Assembly (NCBI GenBank): GCA_947476335.1
Contig: CANJQH010000001.1
Coordinates: 1 to 64,000, forward strand
Source of the DNA: Anaerolineae bacterium
GTDB taxonomy: Bacteria; Chloroflexota; Anaerolineae; J036; Brachytrichaceae
Length of the DNA: 64,000 bases
Direction of reading: 5' to 3'
This document shows positions 1 to 7,327 of the stretch, piece by piece. The notes below the pieces were generated by a model. It saw only the letters and a list, made by a program, of their open reading frames with translations. It searched no databases and was not told where the DNA came from. Within the stretch, counting starts at the first letter, position 1; every line of letters starts with the position of its first letter. The translations under genes were made by a program, and so were the position numbers.

Positions 1-1368
1 AGCACGACCGCGACGGTCGTCGCTGTGCCAACGCTTGCTGTGATCAGCACGACCGCGACGGTCACAAGTGCGACGGCGATGCCGACGTCAGCGCTGACGT
101 CGACGTCAGTGTTGACGCCGACGACGTGTGTGGATGGTGGTGCGTGGGCTGGGTACTTTGGTGCCGGCGTCAGTTGTCTCGACGGAGTCGGCTGGCAACT
201 GTTCGATGAAAAATCGAAGTCGATTGCGAGCGATCAGGTGAGCGACGTCGAGCAGTGTGGCGAGAAGATCGTCGTGGCGCATACGTTCGGCATTAGCACG
301 CGAATCAAAGGACGCTGGCGCACGGACAGGCTGCGCGCAACGGCGGGTTCGGCTGCGGCGGTCGATTGTGATGTGCAGGGCAATGTGTGGGTGGCGCACT
401 ATGACGGTGTGAGCGTGTTCGATGGCAAGAGTTTTCGCACGATCGAATCGCGGCGCCTCGGCTCCGGTAGCGGTGCCAAGGTCGTGCAGGACGTGGCGGT
501 CGGACCAGATGGGAAAGTGTGGGTTGTCACTGCGAACAGTGTGGCGCGCTACGATGGTGCGACATGGAAGGTGTGGGAGCAGGGCGCCGGATTTACCAGG
601 CAGGAATTTTTTGGGCACGTGGCGGTCGATTCGCACGGCCGACCGTGGGTGACGGCGGTTGGCGGCTTGTATATCTTCGACGACGGCGCATGGATGCGTA
701 TTGAGCAGCCGGACATGATCAGCGTTGAGGGCATCTTTATTGACGCGGCGGACCGCGTGCTGGTGGCTTCTACGGATCATGGGGTGTATGTCTACGAGGA
801 CAATGCGTGGATCAACTACAGCCGCGAGAACAGCGCGATTTCGAGTGATCATGTGCATGCGGCGGTGGTCGATGCGCGTGGGCGCATATGGATTGCGACT
901 GCGTTTGGGCTGGACGTGGTGCAGGGCGATGAGTGGCGGCATTATCGTGTGAGCAACTCCGGCCTGCAGGACAACGACGTGCGCGTGCTGGATGTTGAGG
1001 GCGCCGGGCCGCTGCTGCCGCTGACGGCGATGCAGGAGATCACTGGAACGCTTGCCGGCCGCGTGATGAACGCGGATGCACCGGAGGCGGGCGTGACGAT
1101 CGAGTTGTGCGTGGAGTACGTCGGTGGAAGTTTTCGCGGTGCGAGCCCGTGCGCCGAGCAGCCATATTCGCGCACGGCTGTGACCAATCAGGCCGGGCGA
1201 TATACGTTCGCGGACTTGCCGGCGGGGGATTACTACGTGGTGTTTCGCAAGCCTGGTGGTGGCTGGGTGCGGCTGATGGCGGCCGACGGCTTCGCGCCGG
1301 AGCGTGTGCGTGTGGACGGTGGCCGCGGCGCGGGCGACGTGAACATTGACATGGCCAAGGCAAAATGA
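1..1368 (+). CDS. beta-propeller protein with C-terminal carboxypeptidase-regulatory-like domain (5' partial)
   Basis: The reading frame is open from base 1, so the gene probably begins before the window; the first in-window start is GTG at 25. The N-terminal part is a Ser/Thr/Val-rich low-complexity stretch, with STTATV encoded twice. Residues about 35-330 hold repeated blades of the type 'DGKVWVVT...VARYDGATWKVW' and 'GRIWIATAFGLDVV', which resemble the two-component-regulator propeller (ligand-sensing or scaffold) family. Residues about 340-445 look like a SpaA/CarboxypepD_reg-like beta-sandwich ('LAGRVMNADAPEAGVTIEL', 'TNQAGRYTFADLPAGDYYV'). Such architectures are usually extracytoplasmic, but the signal sequence would lie outside the window. 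Function is unknown. The stop codon overlaps an ATG (ATGA at 1365) that begins the decayed glycosyltransferase remnant downstream. Confidence 0.75.
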   Translation, partial: STTATVVAVPTLAVISTTATVTSATAMPTSALTSTSVLTPTTCVDGGAWAGYFGAGVSCLDGVGWQLFDEKSKSIASDQVSDVEQCGEKIVVAHTFGISTRIKGRWRTDRLRATAGSAAAVDCDVQGNVWVAHYDGVSVFDGKSFRTIESRRLGSGSGAKVVQDVAVGPDGKVWVVTANSVARYDGATWKVWEQGAGFTRQEFFGHVAVDSHGRPWVTAVGGLYIFDDGAWMRIEQPDMISVEGIFIDAADRVLVASTDHGVYVYEDNAWINYSRENSAISSDHVHAAVVDARGRIWIATAFGLDVVQGDEWRHYRVSNSGLQDNDVRVLDVEGAGPLLPLTAMQEITGTLAGRVMNADAPEAGVTIELCVEYVGGSFRGASPCAEQPYSRTAVTNQAGRYTFADLPAGDYYVVFRKPGGGWVRLMAADGFAPERVRVDGGRGAGDVNIDMAKAK

Positions 1369-1622
1369 GCACTCACTGACGGTCGTAACTACTCAGGCCA
1401 GCCATTTTCCAACGCGAAACACACTATTCTCTCCCCATTCGGGGGAGAGAATAGTGTGTTTCGCGGGAAATACTGATTTGGGCCTGAGTAGTTACTGACG
1501 GTCTATGTTTTGATCGCGGCGTACGACGCTGAGCGTTACCTGTGCATCGCGATCGACAGTGCGCGCGCAGGAAATCGCGTGAACGCATTCGCCCTCCGAC
1601 ATCGCCGCCCCTTCATCTTCTG
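1365..1622 (+). pseudogene. remnant of a family 2 glycosyltransferase gene, split by MITE-1
   Basis: After the MITE at 1385-1495, the frame starting at 1499 reads YVLIAAYDAERYLCIAIDSA, which matches the N-terminus of GT2 glycosyltransferases (consensus like VSVLIAAYNAERYL..AIDSA). It stops at about 1622. On the left of the MITE an ATG overlaps the previous stop (ATGA) and is followed by ACTGACGGTC. Removing the MITE and one copy of its 8-bp target duplication gives ...LTVYVLIAAY, but the ATG is one frame off, so the 5' end also carries a small indel. Only about 40 codons survive. I infer a GT2 gene once coupled to the upstream gene and now destroyed. Confidence 0.5.
1385..1495. mobile_element. 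MITE-1 copy (intact, 8-bp target duplication)
   Basis: Ends are GTAACTACTCAGGCC and its exact inverse. The centre is a long hairpin (GAATAGTGTGTTTCGCG arm) with a TTCG loop. It is flanked by TGACGGTC on both sides (1377-1384 and 1496-1503), a clean 8-bp target duplication. It carries no coding sequence. Confidence 0.92.
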
Positions 1623-1641
1623 ATGCTCATGCGCGTGATCT

Positions 1642-3072
1642 TCAGCCCAGCGCCTTGAAGCGCCGCACGATTTCGTCTTTTTGCGCGGGGTGGTCGATGA
1701 TCGGCGCCGGGTAATCTTCGCCGATCACACAGCTGGCCATACGCTGTTCCATCGGCGTCATTTCGTGTGGTGCATGAATATGCTTTCCGTGCACGCCGTG
1801 CAATTCTGGCACCCAAGTGCGGATGTAGTCGCCGTCGGGGTCGAAGCGTTCACTTTGCAGGCGTGGGTTGAACACGCGGAAGTACGGCTGTGCGTCGGTG
1901 CCGGTTGAGGCTGACCATTGCCAGCCGCCGTTGTTGGAGGCTGGGTCGCCGTCGACGAGCTGCTGCATAAACCAGCGCTCGCCCCATTGCCAGTTCAGCA
2001 GCAGGTCCTTGGTAAAAAAAGATGACACGATCATGCGTGCGCGGTTGTGCATCCAGCCGGTCTCCGCGAGCTGGCGCATGGCGGCGTCGACGATGGGGAA
2101 GCCGGTGTGGCCAGTGCACCAGGCGTCGAAGCGCGCCTGGTCGAGCGCGTCATCGCCGCTGCCCCAGCGCAGTGCGTCGTATTGTTTCTTGAATGCACCG
2201 CGCGCGGCGTATGGGAAATTCGCCAACACCTGCTGATAGAACTCACGCCAGATGAGTTCGCTGATCCATGTTTCGAAGCCGTCTTTTTGGTTGAACTGTG
2301 TGGCGGCGTGTTCGGCGGCGGTGACGCAGGTGCGCGGCGAGATAGTGCCGAAGCGCAGGTGGGGTGAGAGGCGCGAAGTGCCTTCAATTGCTGGAAAATC
2401 GCGCTTGTCGGCGTAGGCGTTGACGCGGCGCGAGTCGATCCATTCGCGCAACATCTCGTGCGCGGCCCGTTCTCCGCCGCGTGGGATGCGCTGGTTCGAA
2501 GCGGCGATGCCGAGTTCGGCCAGCGTTGGCAGGGTGAGCGATTTCACAGCTGGTGTGCGCAGGACCATGTTGGAATCAGCCAGTGGCAGTGGGCGCGGAC
2601 GGGCCAGCCACGCACGTTTGTAGGGCGTGAAGACGGTGTAGGGCGAACCTGCGCCGGTCAGAATTTCGCGTTCTTCGAAGATGACTTGGTCTTTGAATGC
2701 TTCGACGCGTACGCCGGCGCTGCGCAGTGTGCGCGTGATGTGCGCATCGCGCGCGCGCGCGGCGGGCGTGTAGTCCTTGTTGAAGAACACGGCGCTCGCG
2801 CCGGTTTCGTGCGCAAGCTGAGCGAGGATGGCCGCTGGGTCGCCGCGGCGCAGAATCAGGCGCGAGCCGCGCGCGCGCAGCGATTCGTCGAGCGACTGCA
2901 GGCAGTCGAGCATGAAGCGCACGCGTGCCGGCGCCACGCCGCGGCCGCGCAGCAGCGCGTCGTCGAACACGAAGACCGGCAGCACATCGCCGTTTGACTC
3001 GTGCACGGCGGCGTCGAATGCGGCGTTGTCGCTGAGGCGCAGGTCACGGCGGAAGATGTGGAGGACTTGCAT
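1642..3072 (-). CDS. phr: deoxyribodipyrimidine photo-lyase
   Basis: A 476-residue class I cryptochrome/photolyase that repairs cyclobutane pyrimidine dimers with light, using FAD. It begins MQVLHIFRRDLRLSDNAAFD, the typical Rossmann-like antenna domain (about 1-130). The FAD-binding helical domain carries TGFPIVDAAMRQL..GWMHNRARM (about 320-350) and TGTDAQPYFRVFNP (about 385-400), with the expected family length. The frame is open upstream to 3300, but that extension (3073-3300) only reads through short repeats (GATGGTCGATAGT) and has no family similarity, so I chose ATG at 3072. It lies about 100 bp downstream of the hydrolase gene on the same strand. A CarH-type light regulator lies 14 kb away. 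Confidence 0.93.
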   Translation of the reverse strand: MQVLHIFRRDLRLSDNAAFDAAVHESNGDVLPVFVFDDALLRGRGVAPARVRFMLDCLQSLDESLRARGSRLILRRGDPAAILAQLAHETGASAVFFNKDYTPAARARDAHITRTLRSAGVRVEAFKDQVIFEEREILTGAGSPYTVFTPYKRAWLARPRPLPLADSNMVLRTPAVKSLTLPTLAELGIAASNQRIPRGGERAAHEMLREWIDSRRVNAYADKRDFPAIEGTSRLSPHLRFGTISPRTCVTAAEHAATQFNQKDGFETWISELIWREFYQQVLANFPYAARGAFKKQYDALRWGSGDDALDQARFDAWCTGHTGFPIVDAAMRQLAETGWMHNRARMIVSSFFTKDLLLNWQWGERWFMQQLVDGDPASNNGGWQWSASTGTDAQPYFRVFNPRLQSERFDPDGDYIRTWVPELHGVHGKHIHAPHEMTPMEQRMASCVIGEDYPAPIIDHPAQKDEIVRRFKALG

Positions 3073-3075
3073 TGT

Positions 3076-3165
3076 GCTGGTGATGGTCGATAGTGATGGT
3101 CGATAGTGATGGTCGATAGTGGATGGCGATCGCGAAACTACTATCGACGATCTGCTATCCACGCT
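3076..3165. repeat. short direct and inverted repeats upstream of phr
   Basis: The unit GATGGTCGATAGT is repeated about three times (3083-3120), followed by the inverted copy ACTATCGACGATC and CTATCCAC. RNA from this stretch could fold. It fills the gap between the hydrolase and phr genes. Confidence 0.6.
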
Positions 3166-3175
3166 GCGAAATCCC

Positions 3176-4012
3176 CTACCCTTCCGCGCCCAGCCGCTGT
3201 AACAGCAGCCAGGGGAAGAGTTCGGGATCCTGGAAGGCGCGCGTCCAGCCTTTGTCATGGTCGGCGTCTTCGTAGAGAGTGAACTTTGGGTTGGCGCCAC
3301 AGGCGCGCAGAGCGTCGACGATGGCGATGGATTCCTTCGGGTTGACGTTGCGGTCCTTCTTGCCCGCGAAGACCCAGACTGGGATGTCCTTGAGCACGCA
3401 GAGCTGTTTGGCGTTGTAATAGTAGCCGCCGACGACGGAGACGATTGCGGCGAAGCGCGTCTGGTCTTTCATCGCCAGCGCCCAGACGCCGTAGGCACCC
3501 ATGCTGAGGCCGGTGAGATAGACGCGATCCGGGTCGATCGACAGGCTCGCCTGCAGATCATCGAGCAGCGCGCTGACGGCAGGGACGGAGCTGTCCCAGG
3601 CGAAGATGGGCGACTGCGGCGAGACGACGACCGCGGGGAAGTCAGCTTCGTGGTCGAGGCGGGCGGGCAGAATGGCGTTGTGCAGCTTGGTGATGTCCGC
3701 GCCGAGTTCGCGTGAGCCGTGCAGGAAGACGACGAGCGGGAATGTGGCGTAGGGATCCTTGCCGTACGACTCAGGCAGGTACAGAAGATATTTCAGTTTT
3801 TGCACGCGCCTGCCATTCTTGAATGTAAATGTGTAGGCGTGCTGGCCGATGGCAAAGTTGCCGCCTTCCGGCGCGGGCTCGGTCGGCGGCACGGCTGTGG
3901 GCGAAGGCTTCGGCAGCGGCTTTGGCGACTGCGCATGCGTCGGCGCGGCAGCGGCCAGTACACAGAGCAACGCGATCAGCAGATTTCGAATCACGGTGAG
4001 CAATCTGTTCAT
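3176..4012 (-). CDS. secreted alpha/beta hydrolase (esterase / PHB-depolymerase-like)
   Basis: A 278-residue protein with a signal peptide (hydrophobic segment, cleavage probably after THA near residue 27), a Pro-rich spacer, and an alpha/beta hydrolase fold. The nucleophile elbow GLSMGAYG is at about 165. Acid and base candidates are the Asp in GKKDRNVNP (about 219) and the His in DADHDKGW (about 250). It resembles the phospholipase/carboxylesterase and poly(3-hydroxybutyrate)-depolymerase-type esterases often found exported; the substrate cannot be read from the sequence. Its ATG lies 3 bp after the kamA stop, so it is probably the last gene of a DsbA-kamA-hydrolase transcript. Confidence 0.8.
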   Translation of the reverse strand: MNRLLTVIRNLLIALLCVLAAAAPTHAQSPKPLPKPSPTAVPPTEPAPEGGNFAIGQHAYTFTFKNGRRVQKLKYLLYLPESYGKDPYATFPLVVFLHGSRELGADITKLHNAILPARLDHEADFPAVVVSPQSPIFAWDSSVPAVSALLDDLQASLSIDPDRVYLTGLSMGAYGVWALAMKDQTRFAAIVSVVGGYYYNAKQLCVLKDIPVWVFAGKKDRNVNPKESIAIVDALRACGANPKFTLYEDADHDKGWTRAFQDPELFPWLLLQRLGAEG

Positions 4013-4015
4013 TAC

Positions 4016-5377
4016 TTAGTGCAGCTTCATCCAGCCCGGCTGGTCACCTGGTGGCGCAATCTCGACGTTTTTCGCGCTTGTGAGGTTGATTTCGTCGTGT
4101 TCGTCGCGATTTTCGTGCAGCTGATCCCAGCCGGCCGGCTTGATGGTCATGCCTTCACCGGCGAGCAGGCCGGCGACGCCGCGCTGACCAGGTTCGGCGG
4201 GGAACGTGGGAATCCAGCGCGTCATTTTCGGCGGCTTGTAGTTCGTCGGCTCAGTGTAAGTGCTGAGGTAGCCCTCGAAATTTCGAAACACGATGCGGTG
4301 GTGCGACTGGCTGAGCAGATAGTTCGGCTGCACGGGGACTTTCCCGCCGCCGCCGGGGATGTCGACGGCGAAAGTCGGCACGGCATAGCCGCTGGTGTGG
4401 CCGCGCAGCGATTCCATGATTTCGAGGCCGGCGGCGAGGGTGGTTCGGAAGTGGCCGCTGCCCTCGACGAGGTCGGCCATATAGAGGTAGTACGGCCGTA
4501 CGCGCATCTTGACCAGGTCGTGCATGAGTTTGCGCATAGTGTTGGGGTGGTCGTTCACCCCGGCCAGCAGCACGCTTTGATTTCCGAGGGGAATACCGGC
4601 GTCGGCGAGTTTGGCACAGGCACGCACGAGCTCAGGCGTGATTTCCTTCGGATGATTAACATGGATGTTCATCCACAGCGGGTGATGCTTGCGCAGCATT
4701 TCGACGAACTCGTCGGTGATGCGCTGCGGCATGAAGACGGGCACGCGCGAACCGATGCGGATGATTTCGATGTGCGGAATTTCGCGCAGGCCGGTCAGCA
4801 GCTCGTCGAGGATTTTCGGATTGAGCGTGAGCGGGTCGCCGCCGCTGAGTAGCACGTCGCGCACCTGCGGGGTACGGCGCAGATATTCGAGCTGTTTGAC
4901 ATAGTTGGCGCGGTTGAAGAACGCCGCAGTTGGGTCGCCTACGACTCGGCTGCGCGTGCAGTAGCGACAGTATGACGCGCACTGCGTCGTCACCAGCATG
5001 AGCACGCGGTCAGGGTAGCGATGCACAAGGCCGGGTACAGGCGAATGTGCGTCCTCGCCGAGCGAGTCCTCCATCTGTGCTTCGAAGGCCTGCAGTTCTT
5101 CCGCGCGCGGAATGACCTGCAACCGTACCGGGCAGTCGGGATCGTGCGGATCGATCAGCGACGCGAAATACGGCGTGATATCGACGCGGAATTTATTTGG
5201 CGCTTTGAGGCCGATGGTTTCGCTTTCAGTCAGCTCGATGAATTGTGCAAATTCATCGTAGCTGTTGATGCGATTTGCCAGCTGCCAGCGCCAGTCATTC
5301 CACTGGTCGTCGGACACGCTTGTCCACGGCTTTGCACGCTCGGTGGTGTTGGCAGGTAAAGAATAGGGTATAGCCAT
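4016..5377 (-). CDS. kamA: L-lysine 2,3-aminomutase (radical SAM, PLP)
   Basis: A 453-residue member of the KamA family, which interconverts L-alpha-lysine and L-beta-lysine using SAM, a [4Fe-4S] cluster and PLP. The radical-SAM motif CASYCRYCTRSR (CxxxCxxC) is at about 131-138. The PGGGGKVPV segment at about 340-347 contains the expected PLP lysine, and SGGDPLTLN is also present. Length and start (MAIPYSLPANTTERAKPW) fit the family. In bacteria the product beta-lysine serves lysine degradation, osmolyte synthesis (with AblB) or EF-P modification (with EpmA). Neither ablB nor epmA is adjacent, so the role is open. It lies 5 bp downstream of the DsbA-like gene and 3 bp upstream of the hydrolase. 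Confidence 0.93.
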   Translation of the reverse strand: MAIPYSLPANTTERAKPWTSVSDDQWNDWRWQLANRINSYDEFAQFIELTESETIGLKAPNKFRVDITPYFASLIDPHDPDCPVRLQVIPRAEELQAFEAQMEDSLGEDAHSPVPGLVHRYPDRVLMLVTTQCASYCRYCTRSRVVGDPTAAFFNRANYVKQLEYLRRTPQVRDVLLSGGDPLTLNPKILDELLTGLREIPHIEIIRIGSRVPVFMPQRITDEFVEMLRKHHPLWMNIHVNHPKEITPELVRACAKLADAGIPLGNQSVLLAGVNDHPNTMRKLMHDLVKMRVRPYYLYMADLVEGSGHFRTTLAAGLEIMESLRGHTSGYAVPTFAVDIPGGGGKVPVQPNYLLSQSHHRIVFRNFEGYLSTYTEPTNYKPPKMTRWIPTFPAEPGQRGVAGLLAGEGMTIKPAGWDQLHENRDEHDEINLTSAKNVEIAPPGDQPGWMKLH

Positions 5378-5382
5378 CGTAC

Positions 5383-6135
5383 TTAGTCGATGGTCGCGCC
5401 GGGGATGGCCGACGCAATATTTTTCTTTAGTTCATCGATCGATTGTCCGCCGGTAAATACTTTGTCGTTGATGACGAATGAAGGCGTGGACTGCACGTTG
5501 AGGCGGTTGGCGTCGTCGGAGATGACCTTCAACTGATCCGCCTTTGCGCCTGAATCGAGGCATGTGGCGAACGATGCTGCATCGAGACCGATGCCGGCAG
5601 CCATGAGCTTGAGCCGTTCTTTGCTGAACTGGCCGACATTTTCGTCGTACTGGTTGCCGTAGATTGAGTTGTGCATGTCCCAGAACTTGCCCTGGTCCGC
5701 AGCACACAGCGCGGCGGTGGCGGCGTCGGTCGATTCCGTGGTGCCGGCGCGCGTTTCGAGGAACGTGAGCGGATGCACTTCATAGCGCACTTTGCCGCTC
5801 TTGCTCAGCGCGGTGAGGATGGCCGATTCGTTGGCCGACCACTGAGCCTGGCATGCCGGGCACTGGTAGTCGATGAATTCGATGATCTTGATCGGCGCGT
5901 TTGCGGGGCCGAAGGCGGCGCCGTTCGGCTCGGCGTTCGCCGGCAGTTCGCGCGTGACAGCCTTGGGCGCCGGCAATGCGGCGTTGATGCTGCTGCTCGT
6001 CGTCTGGTTGCGGCTCACTATCGCGACACCACCGATGATAACCACTGCCAGAACGGCAATGATGACGATGATCTGAATCCACTGCTTGCGCTGCTGCTGG
6101 CTCTGACGCACTTCGAGTTCTTTTCTCTTTGACAT
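5383..6135 (-). CDS. membrane-anchored DsbA-like thiol oxidoreductase
   Basis: A 250-residue protein. It starts with a basic segment (MSKRKELEVRQSQQQRKQ), followed by one transmembrane helix (about 19-40), and then a DsbA/DsbG-type thioredoxin fold (DSBA_4/BdbD group) facing outside. The active site is CPAC in IIEFIDYQCPACQAQW (about 91-98). The cis-Pro loop is VQSTPSFVINDKVFTGG, near residue 220. It is likely to introduce or isomerise disulfides in exported proteins. It is the first gene of the block leading into kamA. The 385 bp upstream hold only repeats, so the promoter lies in or beside a degenerate MITE-1. Confidence 0.88.
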   Translation of the reverse strand: MSKRKELEVRQSQQQRKQWIQIIVIIAVLAVVIIGGVAIVSRNQTTSSSINAALPAPKAVTRELPANAEPNGAAFGPANAPIKIIEFIDYQCPACQAQWSANESAILTALSKSGKVRYEVHPLTFLETRAGTTESTDAATAALCAADQGKFWDMHNSIYGNQYDENVGQFSKERLKLMAAGIGLDAASFATCLDSGAKADQLKVISDDANRLNVQSTPSFVINDKVFTGGQSIDELKKNIASAIPGATID

Positions 6136-6225
6136 GTTTTCCTCGATTTTTTATCTGTAGCTCTGCACCTGCAGAAGCTGGATTGGGAACTACTTTCTAA
6201 AAAGTAAATAAAAAGTAAATAAAAG

Positions 6226-6397
6226 GTAAATCGCTGCTCGGGCCGGGTTATTTTTTCATCGCGAAATACGTTGCCTCTTCACCTTGCTTCACCTTGCTTC
6301 ACCTTGCTTCACCTTGCTTCACCTTGCTTCACCTTGCTTCACCTTGAGTGAGAGACCGCATATTTTGCAGGAAATACTGATCTCAGCTGAGTAGCGA
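6226..6397. mobile_element. degenerate MITE-1 whose loop is a 10-bp tandem repeat
   Basis: The left part (GCTGCTCGGGCC..TTTTTTCATCGCGAAATAC) and right part (TGCAGGAAATACTGATCTCAGCTGAGTAG) align with the two halves of MITE-1. The central hairpin loop is replaced by ACCTTGCTTC repeated six to seven times (6281-6346). The outermost bases are decayed and no target duplication is visible. Confidence 0.6.
6281..6346. repeat. 10-bp tandem repeat (ACCTTGCTTC x ~6.6)
   Basis: Six perfect units plus a partial one, inside the degenerate MITE-1 copy. Much too short and spacer-free to be CRISPR. Confidence 0.95.
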
Positions 6398-6465
6398 TAT
6401 TAGCGCGATTCGTGCGGAAGTGAAGAGTGTATGGCGTGGATAACCGAGTTTTAAGTGATTGTGCC

Positions 6466-6541
6466 GTCATCGCACTGTCATCGCACTGTCATCGCACTGT
6501 CATCGCACTGTCATCGCACTGTCATCGTAATGTCATCGCAC
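6466..6541. repeat. 11-bp tandem repeat (GTCATCGCACT x ~6.9)
   Basis: Five perfect units followed by GTCATCGTAAT and a partial unit. The array runs over the stop codon and last codons of the acetyltransferase gene on the minus strand, so its C-terminus (..AMTLR) is partly repeat-encoded. Confidence 0.95.
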
Positions 6542-7223
6542 CCGTCAGTTCGAATGCGCCGGTTTCGGCGAAGCCGAGGCGTGCGGCGAGCCGCTGCGAC
6601 GCGACGTTGTCCGCTGCGGCGACGTAGAGCGGGGTGCGGCCGCGTTCGAGAATAGCGGCGCACAGTGCGCTGACGACAGATTTTCCGAGCCCGCGGTTGC
6701 GCAGCGATTCGTTGACTTGCACATAGACTTCGGCGTAGCGCGTCGAAATCCATGAGACGCCGGCTTCGGCGGCGATGCCACCGCCGCGTGCGGCGATCGA
6801 CGCACGCAGCAGCCCGTCCGGCGTGCGGCTGGTCTGCACCAGGATATTTGCCACAGGTTTGAAGTCCGCCACTGTGAGCGTGCTGATCGTGTTGATGGTG
6901 ACGCCCTGCAGCTCGCATTCGGCGGCGATTTCCGGCTGCAGCGACGGTGGTGCGCTGAGCAGATATTGCCGGCCGGGCTGCAGTGCCGCACGAATTGTTT
7001 CGTGCAGCGCTGCGGCGTCATTGGAGCGCAGCACAACCAGCGGACGGAAAAGGTCTATGCCGGTCTGGCAGACGGCGACGAAGGCGAGCGTGCGGCCGGC
7101 GGTGTTCGTGCGCACATGCAGTTGTACGCGGCGCGGGTCGTGCTCCAGCGCGAAGTACGAGGCCAGCGCGTCTGCTGGGGCGCGCGTCAGCAGCTGGGCG
7201 GCGTCGATGCGAGATTCGGTCAT
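6522..7223 (-). CDS. GNAT-family N-acetyltransferase
   Basis: A 233-residue protein. The C-terminal half has the GNAT acetyl-CoA site: VNESLRNRGLGKSVVSALCA (about 170-190, the R/Q-x-x-G-x-G/A region) and then YVAAADNVASQRLAARLGF, the usual beta5-alpha4 ending. The N-terminal half (about 1-110) is weakly conserved and may be a second, degenerate GNAT repeat. The acceptor substrate is unknown. The gene follows topA on the same strand after a perfect 20-bp inverted repeat. Its final codons lie in an 11-bp tandem repeat. Confidence 0.82.
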   Translation of the reverse strand: MTESRIDAAQLLTRAPADALASYFALEHDPRRVQLHVRTNTAGRTLAFVAVCQTGIDLFRPLVVLRSNDAAALHETIRAALQPGRQYLLSAPPSLQPEIAAECELQGVTINTISTLTVADFKPVANILVQTSRTPDGLLRASIAARGGGIAAEAGVSWISTRYAEVYVQVNESLRNRGLGKSVVSALCAAILERGRTPLYVAAADNVASQRLAARLGFAETGAFELTGAMTLR

Positions 7224-7234
7224 GAAGAGATTCC

Positions 7235-7281
7235 AATTTCTGAGTTATGCGTTCGTACTTGGAACGCATAACTCAGAAATT
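7235..7281. repeat. perfect 20-bp inverted repeat between topA and the acetyltransferase gene
   Basis: The arms 7235-7254 and 7262-7281 (AATTTCTGAGTTATGCGTTC and its inverse) are separated by 7 bases. There is no T-tract on the minus strand, so it is not a standard terminator of topA. It sits just before the start of the downstream gene and could affect its translation. It is not related to MITE-1. Confidence 0.85.
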
Positions 7282-7327
7282 TCTTTACTTTTTCTATCGT
7301 TCAATTCTGTTCTTCCGTCTTGTTTTT

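Noticed and set aside
3073-3300. N-terminal extension of photolyase
   Set aside because: Encoded by short repeats, no similarity, and the standard photolyase start MQVLHIFRRDLRL lies inside.
6281-6541. Possible CRISPR array
   Set aside because: Units are 10-11 bp without spacers; no cas gene in the window.
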